From the NCBI RefSeq assembly GCF_900111145.1, contig NZ_FOIR01000002.1, positions 62,001 through 126,000 of the forward strand: 64,000 nucleotides of DNA, read 5' to 3'. Of this stretch, positions 51,105 through 60,550 are shown piece by piece. Below the pieces are notes generated by a model, which worked only from the letters and a program-made list of their open reading frames with translations, did no database searches and had not been told where the DNA came from. Origin of the DNA: Roseivirga pacifica (GTDB lineage Bacteria > Bacteroidota > Bacteroidia > Cytophagales > Cyclobacteriaceae). Position numbers and translations under genes: made by a program. How positions within the stretch are numbered: the stretch's first letter is position 1; each line of letters begins with the position of its first letter.

Positions 51105-53237
51105 ATGTCAAAAGTTATCACCAAGTCCATCAAAATGCCCGATGGCGCTGAAATCACAATTGAAACGGGTAAGTTAGCAAAGCAGGCAGACGGTTCTGTA
51201 GTAGTGAGAATGGGAAACACCATGTTATTGGCTACTGTTGTTTCTGCTCAAGATGCTAAGGAAGATGTAGACTTTCTTCCACTATCAGTTGACTATCAAG
51301 AGAAATTCGCCTCAGCAGGTAAAATCCCTGGCGGTTTTCTAAAAAGAGAGGGTAGACTCTCTGACCACGAAGTACTCATTAGCCGTTTGGTTGACCGTGC
51401 ACTTCGTCCACTTTTCCCAGACGATTACCATGCCGATACGCAGGTAATGATCTCAATGATCTCGCATGACGAAAACGTAATGCCAGATTCATTGGCTGCA
51501 CTTGCAGCATCTGCAGCACTTGCTGTTTCAGACATTCCATTTAACGGGCCAATTTCTGAAGTAAGAGTTGTGAAAAACGAAGGTGAATACATTGTAAACC
51601 CTTCTAAAAACATTGCAAAATCATCTGAACTAGACATTATTGTTGCTGCCGATAAGGACAACATTATGATGGTTGAAGGTGAGATGAAAGAAGTTTCTGA
51701 AGCCGATTTGCTTGAAGCAATGAAAGTGGCTCATGAAGCTATCAAAGTTCAGTGTGCCGCTCAAATTGAGTTGACCGAAGAGGTTGGTGCTACTGAAAAA
51801 AGAACTTACGATCACGAGAAGAAAGATGAGGCTTTATTAGAAAAAATGAAGTCTGCAATCTATGATAAGCTTTACGCTAGCGTTGCACAGCAAACTGCCG
51901 ACAAAGCTTTGAGGAGTGCTAACATCAAAGCTATTAAAGATGAGTTTATCGAGTCTTTAGGCGAAGATCACGAATACGATGGCTTCCTTTTAAGCCAGTA
52001 TTTCAAAAAACTACACAAGTCTGCTGCCAGAAACTTTGTTCTGGAAGAGCAAAAGAGATTAGACGGTAGAGAATTTACTCAAATTCGTCCGATTAGCTGC
52101 GAAGTAGATTACTTGCCTTCTGCACACGGTTCTGCTGTGTTTACAAGGGGCGAAACTCAATCACTAACATCATGTACTTTGGGTACTAAGCTAGATGAGC
52201 AGATGATTGATGGAGCTACTGAAGAAGGCTACAACAAATTCATTCTTCACTACAACTTCCCTGGTTTCTCTACTGGCGAAGTAAGACCAAACAGAGGTCC
52301 GGGTAGAAGAGAGGTTGGACACGGTAACTTGGCCCTAAGAGCTTTGAAACAAGTGTTGCCGCCTGAAGAAGAAAACCCTTACACTATTCGTTTAGTATCA
52401 GATATTCTTGAATCTAACGGTTCATCTTCTATGGCTACAGTTTGTGCTGGTTCATTGGCCATGATGGATACTGGTGTTAAGATTTCTGCACCTGTTTCGG
52501 GTATCGCTATGGGTATGATTTCTGACAGCGAAACTGGTAAGTACGCTATTCTTTCAGATATTCTTGGAGATGAAGATCACCTTGGTGATATGGACTTTAA
52601 AGTTACTGGTACATCAAAAGGTATCACGGCTTGTCAAATGGATATCAAAGTAGATGGTCTTTCTTACGAAGTTTTAGAGACTGCTTTGAACCAAGCGAAA
52701 GAAGGTAGACTTCACATTCTAAACGAAATGACACAGGCGATTGAAGAGCCTCGTGAAGATTTCAAACCACACGTTCCAAGAAGCCACAAAATGACTATCC
52801 CTCAAGATATGATTGGCGCGGTTATCGGACCAGGTGGTAAAGTAATTCAGGAAATTCAGAAAGAAACTGGCGCTACAATCAACATCGAAGAAGTTGACAA
52901 CAAAGGTGTGGTTTCGATCTTCGCAATTGATGATGCTGCAATGCAAGCTGCATTGGGTAGAATTAAGGCAATTGTGGCTATGCCTGAGGTTGGCGAAACT
53001 TACGATGGTAAAGTGAAGTCAATCATGCCATTTGGTGCTTTTGTTGAGTTTATGCCTGGAAAAGACGGGTTGTTGCACATTTCTGAAATTAAATGGGAAC
53101 GACTTGAAAACATGGAAGGTATACTAGAAGTTGGAGAAGAAGTGACAGTGAAACTTATAGGCATCGATAAGAAGTCTGGTAAGTTCAGATTGTCTAGAAA
53201 AGCGCTTCTTCCTAAACCAGAAAAGAAAGAAGCATAA
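51105..53237 (+). CDS. pnp: polyribonucleotide nucleotidyltransferase (PNPase)
   Basis: The 710-residue enzyme degrades RNA by phosphorolysis from the 3' end. Two RNase PH domains are visible: the first includes [12 protein letters not shown] and [29 protein letters not shown]; the second, active one has [33 protein letters not shown] and [23 protein letters not shown] domain ([27 protein letters not shown]) and an S1 domain ([33 protein letters not shown]) follow. Length and order are standard. Confidence 0.97.
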   Translation: MSKVITKSIKMPDGAEITIETGKLAKQADGSVVVRMGNTMLLATVVSAQDAKEDVDFLPLSVDYQEKFASAGKIPGGFLKREGRLSDHEVLISRLVDRALRPLFPDDYHADTQVMISMISHDENVMPDSLAALAASAALAVSDIPFNGPISEVRVVKNEGEYIVNPSKNIAKSSELDIIVAADKDNIMMVEGEMKEVSEADLLEAMKVAHEAIKVQCAAQIELTEEVGATEKRTYDHEKKDEALLEKMKSAIYDKLYASVAQQTADKALRSANIKAIKDEFIESLGEDHEYDGFLLSQYFKKLHKSAARNFVLEEQKRLDGREFTQIRPISCEVDYLPSAHGSAVFTRGETQSLTSCTLGTKLDEQMIDGATEEGYNKFILHYNFPGFSTGEVRPNRGPGRREVGHGNLALRALKQVLPPEEENPYTIRLVSDILESNGSSSMATVCAGSLAMMDTGVKISAPVSGIAMGMISDSETGKYAILSDILGDEDHLGDMDFKVTGTSKGITACQMDIKVDGLSYEVLETALNQAKEGRLHILNEMTQAIEEPREDFKPHVPRSHKMTIPQDMIGAVIGPGGKVIQEIQKETGATINIEEVDNKGVVSIFAIDDAAMQAALGRIKAIVAMPEVGETYDGKVKSIMPFGAFVEFMPGKDGLLHISEIKWERLENMEGILEVGEEVTVKLIGIDKKSGKFRLSRKALLPKPEKKEA

Positions 53238-53333
53238 CAGTTTCGGACATACTGCGTTTGAACATATAGGAACTTTTAGTACTTTCCTTATTGTTCTGAA
53301 TTGAATAGTAAAGTGTAAACCCAAAAATATTGA

Positions 53334-54197
53334 ATGAGACAGCTTAAGATTAGTAAGCAGATTACCAACAGGGAATCTCAGTCCTTAGATAAATACTTAC
53401 AAGAAATTGGTAAAGTGGATCTTCTTACGCCAGACGAAGAAGTTGATTTGGCGAAAAGAATTAGAGAAGGAGATCAATTAGCTTTAGAAAAACTTACAAA
53501 AGCAAACTTGCGATTTGTAGTTTCTGTGGCTAAGCAATACCAAAACCAAGGCCTTTCACTTGGCGATTTGATCAATGAAGGTAACCTTGGCTTGATTAAA
53601 GCTGCGCAGCGTTTCGATGAAACCCGTGGTTTTAAATTTATCTCTTACGCTGTTTGGTGGATTCGTCAGTCTATTCTGCAAGCCTTGGCAGAGCAGTCTA
53701 GAATTGTAAGACTTCCATTGAACCGTGTGGGTTCTTTGAACAAAATCTCTAAAACATTCTCAGAGCTTGAACAGAAGTTTGAGCGTGAGCCTTCTCCAGA
53801 CGAATTGGCTGAAGTATTGGAAGTAACGACCAACGAGGTGGTAGATACCATGAAAATTTCAGGTCGTCACGTTTCAATGGATGCCCCATTTGTACAAGGT
53901 GAAGAGAACAGCTTGTTGGATGTATTGGAGAACGATGCAGAAGAAAAGCCAGACGATGGTTTGATGAATGACTCTTTGAGAAGAGAAGTTCAGCGTGCAC
54001 TTTCAACCCTTACGCAGCGCGAAGCTGATGTAATTACACTTTACTTTGGGTTGAACGGTGAGCACTCTATGACGCTTGAGGAAATTGGAGAGAAATTCAA
54101 TTTAACAAGAGAGCGTGTAAGACAGATCAAGGAAAAGGCGATTAGAAGATTGAGACATACTTCTAGAAGTAAAGCTTTAAAACCTTATTTGGGTTAA
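53334..54197 (+). CDS. rpoD: primary RNA polymerase sigma factor RpoD/SigA
   Basis: The 287-residue sigma-70 factor lacks region 1.1. It begins with region 1.2 ([30 protein letters not shown]). Region 2 follows ([59 protein letters not shown]), then region 3 and region 4 ([50 protein letters not shown]). The short form is typical of Bacteroidota, whose primary sigma recognises TTTG/TAnnTTTG promoters such as those noted here. It is followed by a terminator. Confidence 0.97.
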   Translation: MRQLKISKQITNRESQSLDKYLQEIGKVDLLTPDEEVDLAKRIREGDQLALEKLTKANLRFVVSVAKQYQNQGLSLGDLINEGNLGLIKAAQRFDETRGFKFISYAVWWIRQSILQALAEQSRIVRLPLNRVGSLNKISKTFSELEQKFEREPSPDELAEVLEVTTNEVVDTMKISGRHVSMDAPFVQGEENSLLDVLENDAEEKPDDGLMNDSLRREVQRALSTLTQREADVITLYFGLNGEHSMTLEEIGEKFNLTRERVRQIKEKAIRRLRHTSRSKALKPYLG

Positions 54198-54218
54198 TTT
54201 ATACAGTATTTATTTGAG

Positions 54219-54248
54219 AAAAGGTCTTCGTAAAGAAGGCCTTTTTTT
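54219..54248 (+). terminator. terminator of rpoD
   Basis: AAAAGGTCTTC and GAAGGCCTTT (one G-U) with a GTAAA loop are followed by a run of T at 54242-54248. Confidence 0.9.
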
Positions 54249-54323
54249 ATGCCTTTTTCAGGGAACAATCTCTTGGCATAAAACTGTTAAACACTTAGTT
54301 TTGAGATTTAAGGATTAGACAAG

Positions 54324-55292
54324 ATGACAACAGAAAAGATAAAAGTATTAATCATTGGTTCAGGGCCTGCAGGTTATACTGCAGCGGTATATGCCTCTAG
54401 AGCGGGATTAAATCCGGTAATGATTACAGGTGGCCAGCCTGGAGGTCAGTTAACTACCACAAACGATGTGGAAAATTACCCAGGTTACCCTGAAGGAATC
54501 AATGGTCCTCAAATGATGATGGACTTTCAGAAGCAAGCAGAGCGTTTTGGTACAGATATTCGCTATGGCTTGGTTACAAAAGTTGACTTTTCTGGTTATC
54601 CGCACAAAGTAATTGTGGACGATAAGCATGAGATTGAGGCTGAGTCGGTAATTATTTCTACTGGAGCTAGCGCCAAATACTTGGGCTTACCGTCAGAAGA
54701 AACATATGCCAATAAAGGCGTTTCAGCTTGTGCAGTTTGCGATGGGTTCTTTTACAAAGGCCAAAATGTAGCCGTTGTTGGTGGCGGAGATACTGCTGCA
54801 GAAGAGGCAACCTACTTGGCTAACCTGTGCCCAAAAGTATACTTGTTGGTAAGAAGAGACGAGCTTCGTGCCTCTCAAATTATGCAAGAGCGCGTGTTGA
54901 ACACTCCAAATATTGAAGTGCTTTGGAACACCGAGGCTGAAGAGGTTTTGGGTGACGATACTGGTGTAACTGGTGTGCGCGTGATTAACAATCAAACTAA
55001 AGAAACTCAAGACTTAGACGTAAAAGGATTCTTTGTGGCAATTGGTCACCAGCCTAATACCGAGATATTTAAAGACTATTTGGATATGGACGAAGCTGGT
55101 TATTTGGTAGTAAAACCAGGCTCTTCTAAAACGAATGTAGAAGGTGTTTTTGCTACTGGAGATGCCGCAGATAAGATCTACCGTCAGGCAGTTACCGCAG
55201 CCGGAACAGGTTGTATGGGCGCACTTGATGCGGAACGTTTCTTAGCTGAAAAAGAATTCGAAGCATCAAAGGCTTCTGAAGAAGTAGCCTAA
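54324..55292 (+). CDS. trxB: thioredoxin-disulfide reductase
   Basis: The 322-residue flavoprotein reduces thioredoxin with NADPH. It has the FAD site IIGSGPAGYTAAVYASRAGL, the redox-active CxxC in SACAVCDGFFY, the NADPH site VVGGGDTAAEEATYLA and ATGDAADKIYRQAVTAAGTGCMGALDA at the end. Unlike the fused homologue at 11589-13253, it keeps both cysteines. It precedes the bacillithiol gene bshB1 by 22 bases on the same strand, a link between two thiol systems. Confidence 0.97.
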   Translation: MTTEKIKVLIIGSGPAGYTAAVYASRAGLNPVMITGGQPGGQLTTTNDVENYPGYPEGINGPQMMMDFQKQAERFGTDIRYGLVTKVDFSGYPHKVIVDDKHEIEAESVIISTGASAKYLGLPSEETYANKGVSACAVCDGFFYKGQNVAVVGGGDTAAEEATYLANLCPKVYLLVRRDELRASQIMQERVLNTPNIEVLWNTEAEEVLGDDTGVTGVRVINNQTKETQDLDVKGFFVAIGHQPNTEIFKDYLDMDEAGYLVVKPGSSKTNVEGVFATGDAADKIYRQAVTAAGTGCMGALDAERFLAEKEFEASKASEEVA

Positions 55293-55314
55293 TCCTTAAA
55301 ACAAAATCAGTCTC

Positions 55315-56034
55315 ATGAAGCTTGATATTCTTGCAATGGCGGCACATCCTGACGATGTGGAGCTGGCCTGTGCGGCAACCCTTCATAAATATGTAATGGC
55401 TGGTAAAAAAGCCGGTATTGTCGATTTTACCAGAGGTGAATTGGGCACACGCGGAACGCCAGAAATTAGGGAGCAAGAAGCTCAAGCTTCAGCAGAGATA
55501 CTTGGCCTTTCGGCCAGAGAGAACCTTGGTTTTAGAGATGGTTTCTTTAAAAATGATGAAGCACATCAGCTAAAGGTTATAAGGGCGATTAGAAAATACA
55601 GACCAGAAATTCTTTTGGCAAATGCCACTGCCGACCGCCACCCTGACCATGGTAGGGCTTCTGTTTTAACCAAAGAATCGGTGTTCTTGGCTGGTTTAAA
55701 GAATATCGAAACAGAAGAGCAGGGGGTAAAGCAAGCACCTTGGAGACCCAAGGCTGTCTACTATTACATTCAAAGTATACCGCAAACCCCAAACTTTATT
55801 GTAGCTGTACCAGAAGAAGCTTGGCAAGTTAAAATGAAGGCTGTGAGAGCTTTTAAAAGCCAGTTCTTCGATCCAAACAGTGATGAACCGGATACCTATA
55901 TCTCGTCACCAAAGTTTATGGAAATGATTGAGTCGCGCGGTATTCATTATGGCCACGAAATCGGTGCGCAGTATGGAGAAGGCTTTACTGTAGAGCGTAC
56001 CATAGGGGTGAAGGATTTGTTCGAGTTGAGCTAA
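55315..56034 (+). CDS. bshB1: bacillithiol biosynthesis deacetylase BshB1
   Basis: The 239-residue zinc-dependent GlcNAc-malate deacetylase starts with LAMAAHPDDVELACAATLHKY, whose HPDD supplies two zinc ligands and the catalytic base. The third ligand lies in NATADRHPDHGRAS. It removes the acetyl group in the second step of bacillithiol synthesis. Its place beside trxB fits low-molecular-weight thiol metabolism. bshA and bshC are not in this window. Confidence 0.94.
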   Translation: MKLDILAMAAHPDDVELACAATLHKYVMAGKKAGIVDFTRGELGTRGTPEIREQEAQASAEILGLSARENLGFRDGFFKNDEAHQLKVIRAIRKYRPEILLANATADRHPDHGRASVLTKESVFLAGLKNIETEEQGVKQAPWRPKAVYYYIQSIPQTPNFIVAVPEEAWQVKMKAVRAFKSQFFDPNSDEPDTYISSPKFMEMIESRGIHYGHEIGAQYGEGFTVERTIGVKDLFELS

Positions 56035-56051
56035 AAAGGTAATTAGAAAAC

Positions 56052-56069
56052 AACCTGAAGACAGGTTTA
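56052..56069. terminator. small stem-loop between convergent bshB1 and pdxH
   Basis: AACCTG (56052-56057) and CAGGTT (56062-56067) with a four-base loop lie in the 32-base gap and overlap the pdxH stop codon region. It is a weak candidate. Confidence 0.35.
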
Positions 56070-56711
56070 AGGTGCCATTCTGGAAATGTTCCAATTACCT
56101 GATTTGTCTTTTTCGTAGATTAGTCTATCGTGTAAGCGGCTTTGGCGGCCCTGCCAGAACTCAATACTTTCAGGGATTATGCGGTAGCCACCCCAAAAGT
56201 CGGGTAGGGGGACTTTACCTTCCTTGAACTTTCGTTTCATTTCGGCAAGCTTTACCTCAAGTACACTGCGCGAAGAAATCACCTTGCTTTGTTGCGAAAC
56301 CCATGCCCCTAATTGGCTGCCATATGGTCTGCTAGAGAAGTATTGTAGGGATTCTTTCGTACTCACTTTTTCGGCAGTACCAACTACAGCGACTTGTCTT
56401 TCCAGTCCATACCAAGGAAAGAGCAACGATATTTTAGGGTTTTCTCCGAGCTGTTTTGCTTTTCTGCTGGCGTAGTTAGTGTAAAAAACGATGCCTTTCT
56501 CGTCCATGGCTTTCATTAAAACAGTACGCTGAAAGGGTTGCCCTTCTGCGTCTACAGTGCTCACTACCATGGCGTTTGGTTCGAGTAATTCACTTTTCTG
56601 CGCTTCTTCAAACCACTTTCTAAACTGTGCCATTGGATCCTTGTCCACCGAGTCAATATCGAGCGATGCCAATGAATATTCTCTTCTTAAATCAGCTAGG
56701 TTGTTCTCCAT
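56067..56711 (-). CDS. pdxH: pyridoxamine 5'-phosphate oxidase
   Basis: From ATG 56711 the product has 214 residues, the usual PdxH size (56744 would add eleven non-homologous residues). Conserved motifs are LRREYS at the start, DPMAQFRKWFEEA, GIVFYTNYASRKAKQLGENPKISLLFPWYGLERQVAV, the FMN-binding RPYGSQLGAWVSQQSKVI and FWGGYRIIPESIEFWQGRQSRLHDRL. It oxidises pyridoxine or pyridoxamine phosphate to PLP with FMN. It is convergent with bshB1 and divergent from yqgE, with a notable palindrome in that gap. Confidence 0.96.
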   Translation of the reverse strand: MENNLADLRREYSLASLDIDSVDKDPMAQFRKWFEEAQKSELLEPNAMVVSTVDAEGQPFQRTVLMKAMDEKGIVFYTNYASRKAKQLGENPKISLLFPWYGLERQVAVVGTAEKVSTKESLQYFSSRPYGSQLGAWVSQQSKVISSRSVLEVKLAEMKRKFKEGKVPLPDFWGGYRIIPESIEFWQGRQSRLHDRLIYEKDKSGNWNISRMAP

Positions 56712-56774
56712 TTGAGTTGTTTTCTTTTCAAATATAACATTCAACTTGCCGAAAGTTTTCGATTTTCGTTAGGC

Positions 56775-56796
56775 ATTATAAAGGAGGCTTTATAAT
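56775..56796. promoter_or_regulatory. palindromic hairpin in the pdxH/yqgE divergent gap
   Basis: A perfect nine-pair inverted repeat ATTATAAAG/CTTTATAAT closes a GAGG loop, so the top strand shows AAGGAGG in stem and loop. It lies 19 bases before the yqgE start and about 64 bases from the pdxH start. It may be an operator or an mRNA hairpin that hides a ribosome site. Confidence 0.45.
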
Positions 56797-56815
56797 TTCC
56801 TTTCAAAAGCCATTT

Positions 56816-57391
56816 ATGTTCGAATACGATAAGAATATTCCCGACCCAGAAAGAGGAGATCTGTTGATTTCAGAGCCGTTTTTAAACGATCCTAATTTTG
56901 AGCGTACGGTAATATTGATCTGCGAACACAATGACCAAGGTACCTTTGGTTTGGTAATGAATAAACTAACCGATTTGCTGCTAAGCGATGTAATGAAGGA
57001 GGAGATTGATTTTACGGGTTTACTTAATTTAGGAGGTCCTGTAGAACAGAACACCCTTCATTTTATTCACAGAAAGGTGCAAGGAATTGAAGGATCTATA
57101 GCCTTGGGCGAAGACTTGTTTTGGAGTGGAGACTTTGAGCAAGTAAAGTTTATGCTGAACGAAGGCCTGTTGAAAGAAGAGAATATTCAGTTTTACCTGG
57201 GCTATTCTGGTTGGGGAGAAGGGCAGTTGCGCGATGAGCTAGACAGGCAGTCATGGTTTATAAAAAAACAGGCTACGGCACACGAGATTTTCGATATGGA
57301 GCCGGATGAGCTTTGGAAATCAGTTTTGAAAGGAATGGGAGGTAAATACAAGGTATTTTCAAATTACCCTGTAGACCCTCGCTTGAATTAA
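56816..57391 (+). CDS. YqgE/AlgH family protein
   Basis: The 191-residue protein matches the UPF0301 family: PERGDLLISEPFLNDPNFERTVILICEHNDQGTFGLVMNK, LNLGGPVEQNTLHFIH, GDFEQVKFMLNEGLL and FYLGYSGWGEGQLRDELDRQSWF. The fold is known but the function is not; the Pseudomonas member AlgH affects alginate control. It is followed by the DUF349 gene after 57 bases. Confidence 0.95.
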   Translation: MFEYDKNIPDPERGDLLISEPFLNDPNFERTVILICEHNDQGTFGLVMNKLTDLLLSDVMKEEIDFTGLLNLGGPVEQNTLHFIHRKVQGIEGSIALGEDLFWSGDFEQVKFMLNEGLLKEENIQFYLGYSGWGEGQLRDELDRQSWFIKKQATAHEIFDMEPDELWKSVLKGMGGKYKVFSNYPVDPRLN

Positions 57392-57448
57392 TACTTTTGT
57401 TAAATTTGAGATGTAACGGTGCGGTGAGAACCGATTGATAATTACGCT

Positions 57449-59470
57449 ATGAAGGAAGAGATGACTAACGACACAGGTGATCAGAAGGAAAAGGAAACCC
57501 TATCTGATAACGTTCAACAAGAAGAAACTCAGCAAGAGCAGCCAGAAGCTGTAGCTGAGGAAACAAAAGAAGCCGAAGTACCAACTGCTGAGGAAGAAGT
57601 TACAGCTGAAGAAGAGACTGTGAAAACAGAAACTGCTGAAGAAGCACCAGCAGCTGAGCAGGCAGAAGAAACCACCGAAGCTGAAGCAACTGCTGAAACC
57701 AATGAGGCAGCAGATGAGCACGAAGGTGATGACGATGAGGATGAAGAGGAAGAAGATGATGATGCTGAACTTCCGGATTACTCTGAGTACACACGAGAGC
57801 AACTTGTTGAAGTAATAGAGGAAATCTCTAAGCTAAATACTTTTAAGCGTACAGAGCTTATTCTGAACGAAATTGAGCCATTGTTCAAAGAGTTTGAGGA
57901 TAATGCCCGCCAAGCGGCTTTAGATAAGTTTAAAGCAGATGGTGGCGAAGAAGATGATTTTGAGTTCAGACATGATGAACTGTATAATCGCTACGATGCC
58001 AGCTTAACCCTGATAAGAGACAGAAAGTCGGCTTTCTACAAAGAACGTGAGGCTAATAAGCAGCGCAACCTTGAAAAGAAGGAAGAGATTCTTGATAAAC
58101 TTCGCGAATTGATCGATGATGAAGCGACAACTAGCATTAACCCGATCAAGAAGCTGCAAGAGGAGTGGAAAGCTGTTGGCCCAGTGCCAAATCAGCACAA
58201 CCGCACATTGTGGGCTAACTATAATGCGCTACTCGACCGTTTTTATAACAACCGACACATTCTTTTTGAGCTAAAGGAGCTCGATAGAAAGAAAAACCAT
58301 AAAGCGAAGCTCGAGCTATGTGAAAAGGCTGAAGCGCTGAATGCATTAGATAATATTAAGGATGCAGTAATTCAATTGAATGAACTGCACGAAGAATACA
58401 AGCACATTGGCCCTGTGCCAAGAGAGGTACAAGAAGAACTTTGGCAGCGATTTAAAGCAGCTTCTGACGAAATCTATAAAAAGCGTAAATCTTACCTAGA
58501 AGGCTTGAAGGGAGAGCTTCAAGAAAATGCGGTTAAGAAAAAGGCTTTGGCAGAGCAGTTGAGCACTTTTACCAACTTTGATTCGGACAGAATTAATGAT
58601 TGGAACGCTAAGACCAAAGAGATTTTGGCTATTCAAAAGAAGTGGGATGCCATTGGCGGTGTACCACGCGATCAGGCCAAAGAAATTAACAAGGCTTTCT
58701 GGTCAACATTCAAGAAGTTCTTCTCTAACAAAAACGACTTCTTTAAAAAGCTAGAGTCTTTGCGGAAGGATAATTTGGCAAAGAAGGAAGAATTGGTGAA
58801 GCAAGCCATTGCCCTTAAGGATAGCGAAAATTGGGACACCACTGCCGAAAAACTGAAGCAATTGCAGCGCCAATGGAGAGAAATTGGACCAGTGCCAGAA
58901 AAGTACAGAAACTCTGTTTATGCCAAGTTTAAAGAGGCTTGCGATGCCTTCTTTGAGCATAAGCGCGCTGAGCAAAATCAGGCAGAGGCTAGCTACGAAG
59001 CCAACCTTTCTAAGAAGGAAGATATTATACACCAAATTTCTGATGCGGCAACAAAAGGAGAGGGCTCTGCGGACGAATTGCAAGGGCTTTTGGAACAGTA
59101 CAATGAAATTGGATTTGTACCGCGCAATGCCATTAAACCAACTGAGGCAAAGCTTAAAGATGCCGTAGCGGCATATGTTAAGGCGCTGGGCTTAGATGAG
59201 TCGGAAGCCGAAGCATTAATGCTGAAAGCGGAGTTTGGTGGTGACAGAAGCCCAGGGGCTGATAAAAAGCTCTATAAGAAGGAATCTGCTATTAGACGCA
59301 AGATTGGCGAGTTAGAGGATAACATCTCATTGTGGAACAACAACCTGGCATTCTTTGTAAACTCTAAAACAGCCGATAAGCTTAAGGAAGAGTTTGATGT
59401 GAAGATTGAAAAGGCTAGGGAAGAGATATCTGACCTTAAGAAACAATTACGCGTTTTAAGAAATCTTTGA
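57449..59470 (+). CDS. DUF349 repeat protein with acidic N-terminal region
   Basis: Residues 1-110 are almost entirely Glu, Ala, Thr and Asp and are presumably disordered. From about residue 190 there are at least five helical DUF349 repeats of about 70 residues, each with a W-x-x-x-x-V/IG-x-V/I pattern (EEWKAVGPVP, EEYKHIGPVP, KKWDAIGGVP, RQWREIGPVP). The last 80 residues are a coiled coil (KLKEEFDVKIEKAREEISDLKKQLRVLRNL). Related proteins occur in many bacteria, and a link to hypoxanthine or DNA metabolism has been suggested only loosely. It is highly expressed in general, but the function is unknown. Confidence 0.9.
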   Translation: MKEEMTNDTGDQKEKETLSDNVQQEETQQEQPEAVAEETKEAEVPTAEEEVTAEEETVKTETAEEAPAAEQAEETTEAEATAETNEAADEHEGDDDEDEEEEDDDAELPDYSEYTREQLVEVIEEISKLNTFKRTELILNEIEPLFKEFEDNARQAALDKFKADGGEEDDFEFRHDELYNRYDASLTLIRDRKSAFYKEREANKQRNLEKKEEILDKLRELIDDEATTSINPIKKLQEEWKAVGPVPNQHNRTLWANYNALLDRFYNNRHILFELKELDRKKNHKAKLELCEKAEALNALDNIKDAVIQLNELHEEYKHIGPVPREVQEELWQRFKAASDEIYKKRKSYLEGLKGELQENAVKKKALAEQLSTFTNFDSDRINDWNAKTKEILAIQKKWDAIGGVPRDQAKEINKAFWSTFKKFFSNKNDFFKKLESLRKDNLAKKEELVKQAIALKDSENWDTTAEKLKQLQRQWREIGPVPEKYRNSVYAKFKEACDAFFEHKRAEQNQAEASYEANLSKKEDIIHQISDAATKGEGSADELQGLLEQYNEIGFVPRNAIKPTEAKLKDAVAAYVKALGLDESEAEALMLKAEFGGDRSPGADKKLYKKESAIRRKIGELEDNISLWNNNLAFFVNSKTADKLKEEFDVKIEKAREEISDLKKQLRVLRNL

Positions 59471-59516
59471 TTCTCAACGGCTTCAGAATTAATTGGGAAA
59501 TTTGTTCTGGAGTCGG

Positions 59517-59547
59517 TTTGAATATTAAAAATCGACTTCTATATTTG
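59517..59547 (+). promoter_or_regulatory. textbook Bacteroidota promoter for the tRNA-Thr cluster
   Basis: TTTG (59517-59520) is followed after exactly 19 bases by TATATTTG (59540-59547), a full match to the consensus. The first base of the broken tRNA lies 18 bases downstream. Confidence 0.85.
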
Positions 59548-59565
59548 CACTCGCTTTAAGCAAAA

Positions 59566-59599
59566 GCCTCCTTACCTGCCTGCGGCAGGCAGGGCTCAG
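59566..59599 (+). pseudogene. broken tRNA-Thr remnant split by a 19-base palindrome
   Basis: GCCTCCTTA (59566-59574) and GCTCAG (59594-59599) together equal the first 15 bases of the intact tRNA-Thr genes downstream. Between them is CCTGCCTG-CGG-CAGGCAGG (59575-59593). Beyond base 59599 the tRNA similarity stops, so no folded tRNA can form. The remnant sits right behind the cluster promoter. Confidence 0.65.
59575..59593. repeat. 19-base palindromic element CCTGCCTG-CGG-CAGGCAGG
   Basis: The eight-base arms are perfect. This type of GC-rich palindrome recurs between genes in Bacteroidota. No other copy was seen in the window. Its exact placement within a tRNA sequence suggests insertion, and no target duplication is visible. 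Confidence 0.7.
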
Positions 59600-59636
59600 C
59601 AGTTTAGCTGTTGATACCCTGAGAGGTAATAAAGAA

Positions 59637-59709
<73 letters not shown>

Positions 59710-59752
59710 CTTTGAGAGCCGAATTATTAAGGTTATCAATTTTTAAAGCGAT

Positions 59753-59825
<73 letters not shown>

Positions 59826-59828
59826 CTG

Positions 59829-59861
59829 AAAAGAGAGTTACGAAAGTAGCTCTCTTTTTTT
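59829..59861 (+). terminator. terminator of the tRNA-Thr pair
   Basis: AAAAGAGAGTTAC pairs with GTAGCTCTCTTTT (one T-G) across GAAA, and a seven-base T-run follows. Confidence 0.92.
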
Positions 59862-59935
59862 ATGCCTTTCATCCTTCTTTCTTTTCAAGAATAAATCAGA
59901 GTGCGAAGTAATGCTATTAGATGTGTCAGGGATTT

Positions 59936-60550
59936 TTATTTTGTTTTACTTGATTCAATTAAATGAATGAGCCTTTTTTTATTGTTTCTTTTTATGACAT
60001 TTAGTGCGTTCAAACCATAAGGTGTTTGAAATTTATGACTAGATAAGAACTCAAGGTTTAGTTCATACCACTCTTTGTCACCAAATGCTTTATCCATGGC
60101 AACCTCCCACTCTTTGCGCAGTAAAGTTTGCCAGTAAAAATAATCTGTACAACCAAGATGAAATAGGTCTGCATCACACAAAATACCTTGTTCTAGATTG
60201 TTGGGGCTTTGAGGAAGTCTCGTTGCCATTATACATGATATGACGATTGATAGTCTTTGGGTTTTATAGCCTTCTTTTTTTAGAAAGTTTCTAGCTATCT
60301 CACAACTTCTTGTTTCATGACCTTTATAAGAGTCTATAAAACCCGTGTCATGAAACCATGCAGCTAACAAAATAGGCTCCATTTCATCTTTGCTCATTGA
60401 AACTGACCTACAAATTGTAGCAACATTCGAAATCACCGACTCAGTATGCTGTATATTGTGAAAAGGCAGTTTACTAATGGAAATTCCTTTTAAAAGAGTT
60501 GAACAGTATTGTTCGACTTTTTCTAACATCTGCATTTCTTTGGAATTCAA
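59936..60550 (-). CDS. stand-alone HD-domain phosphohydrolase
   Basis: The 204-residue protein has the HD set His-(HD)-Asp: PFHNIQHTESVISNV, then AAWFHDTGFIDSYKGHETRSCEIARNFLKKEGY, then LCDADLFHLG. The spacing is that of the HD module found at the N-terminus of Pycsar-type effectors in this phylum, but the two C-terminal membrane segments of those effectors are missing and the gene ends normally. No cyclase is near. It may be a nucleotide phosphohydrolase. Its start meets the stop of the barrel gene with a few bases of overlap. Confidence 0.85.
   Translation of the reverse strand: MNSKEMQMLEKVEQYCSTLLKGISISKLPFHNIQHTESVISNVATICRSVSMSKDEMEPILLAAWFHDTGFIDSYKGHETRSCEIARNFLKKEGYKTQRLSIVISCIMATRLPQSPNNLEQGILCDADLFHLGCTDYFYWQTLLRKEWEVAMDKAFGDKEWYELNLEFLSSHKFQTPYGLNALNVIKRNNKKRLIHLIESSKTK

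Noticed and set aside
57392..57408. TACTTTTG and TAAATTTG boxes upstream of the DUF349 gene
   Set aside because: Both fit the -7 consensus, but neither has a -33 element with 18-21 bases of spacing.
57500..57802. 100-codon minus-strand frame rich in Phe, Leu, Ser and Cys
   Set aside because: It is the reverse reading of the Glu/Ala/Asp-rich N-terminal region of the DUF349 protein. Such composition gives long open frames on the other strand without function.
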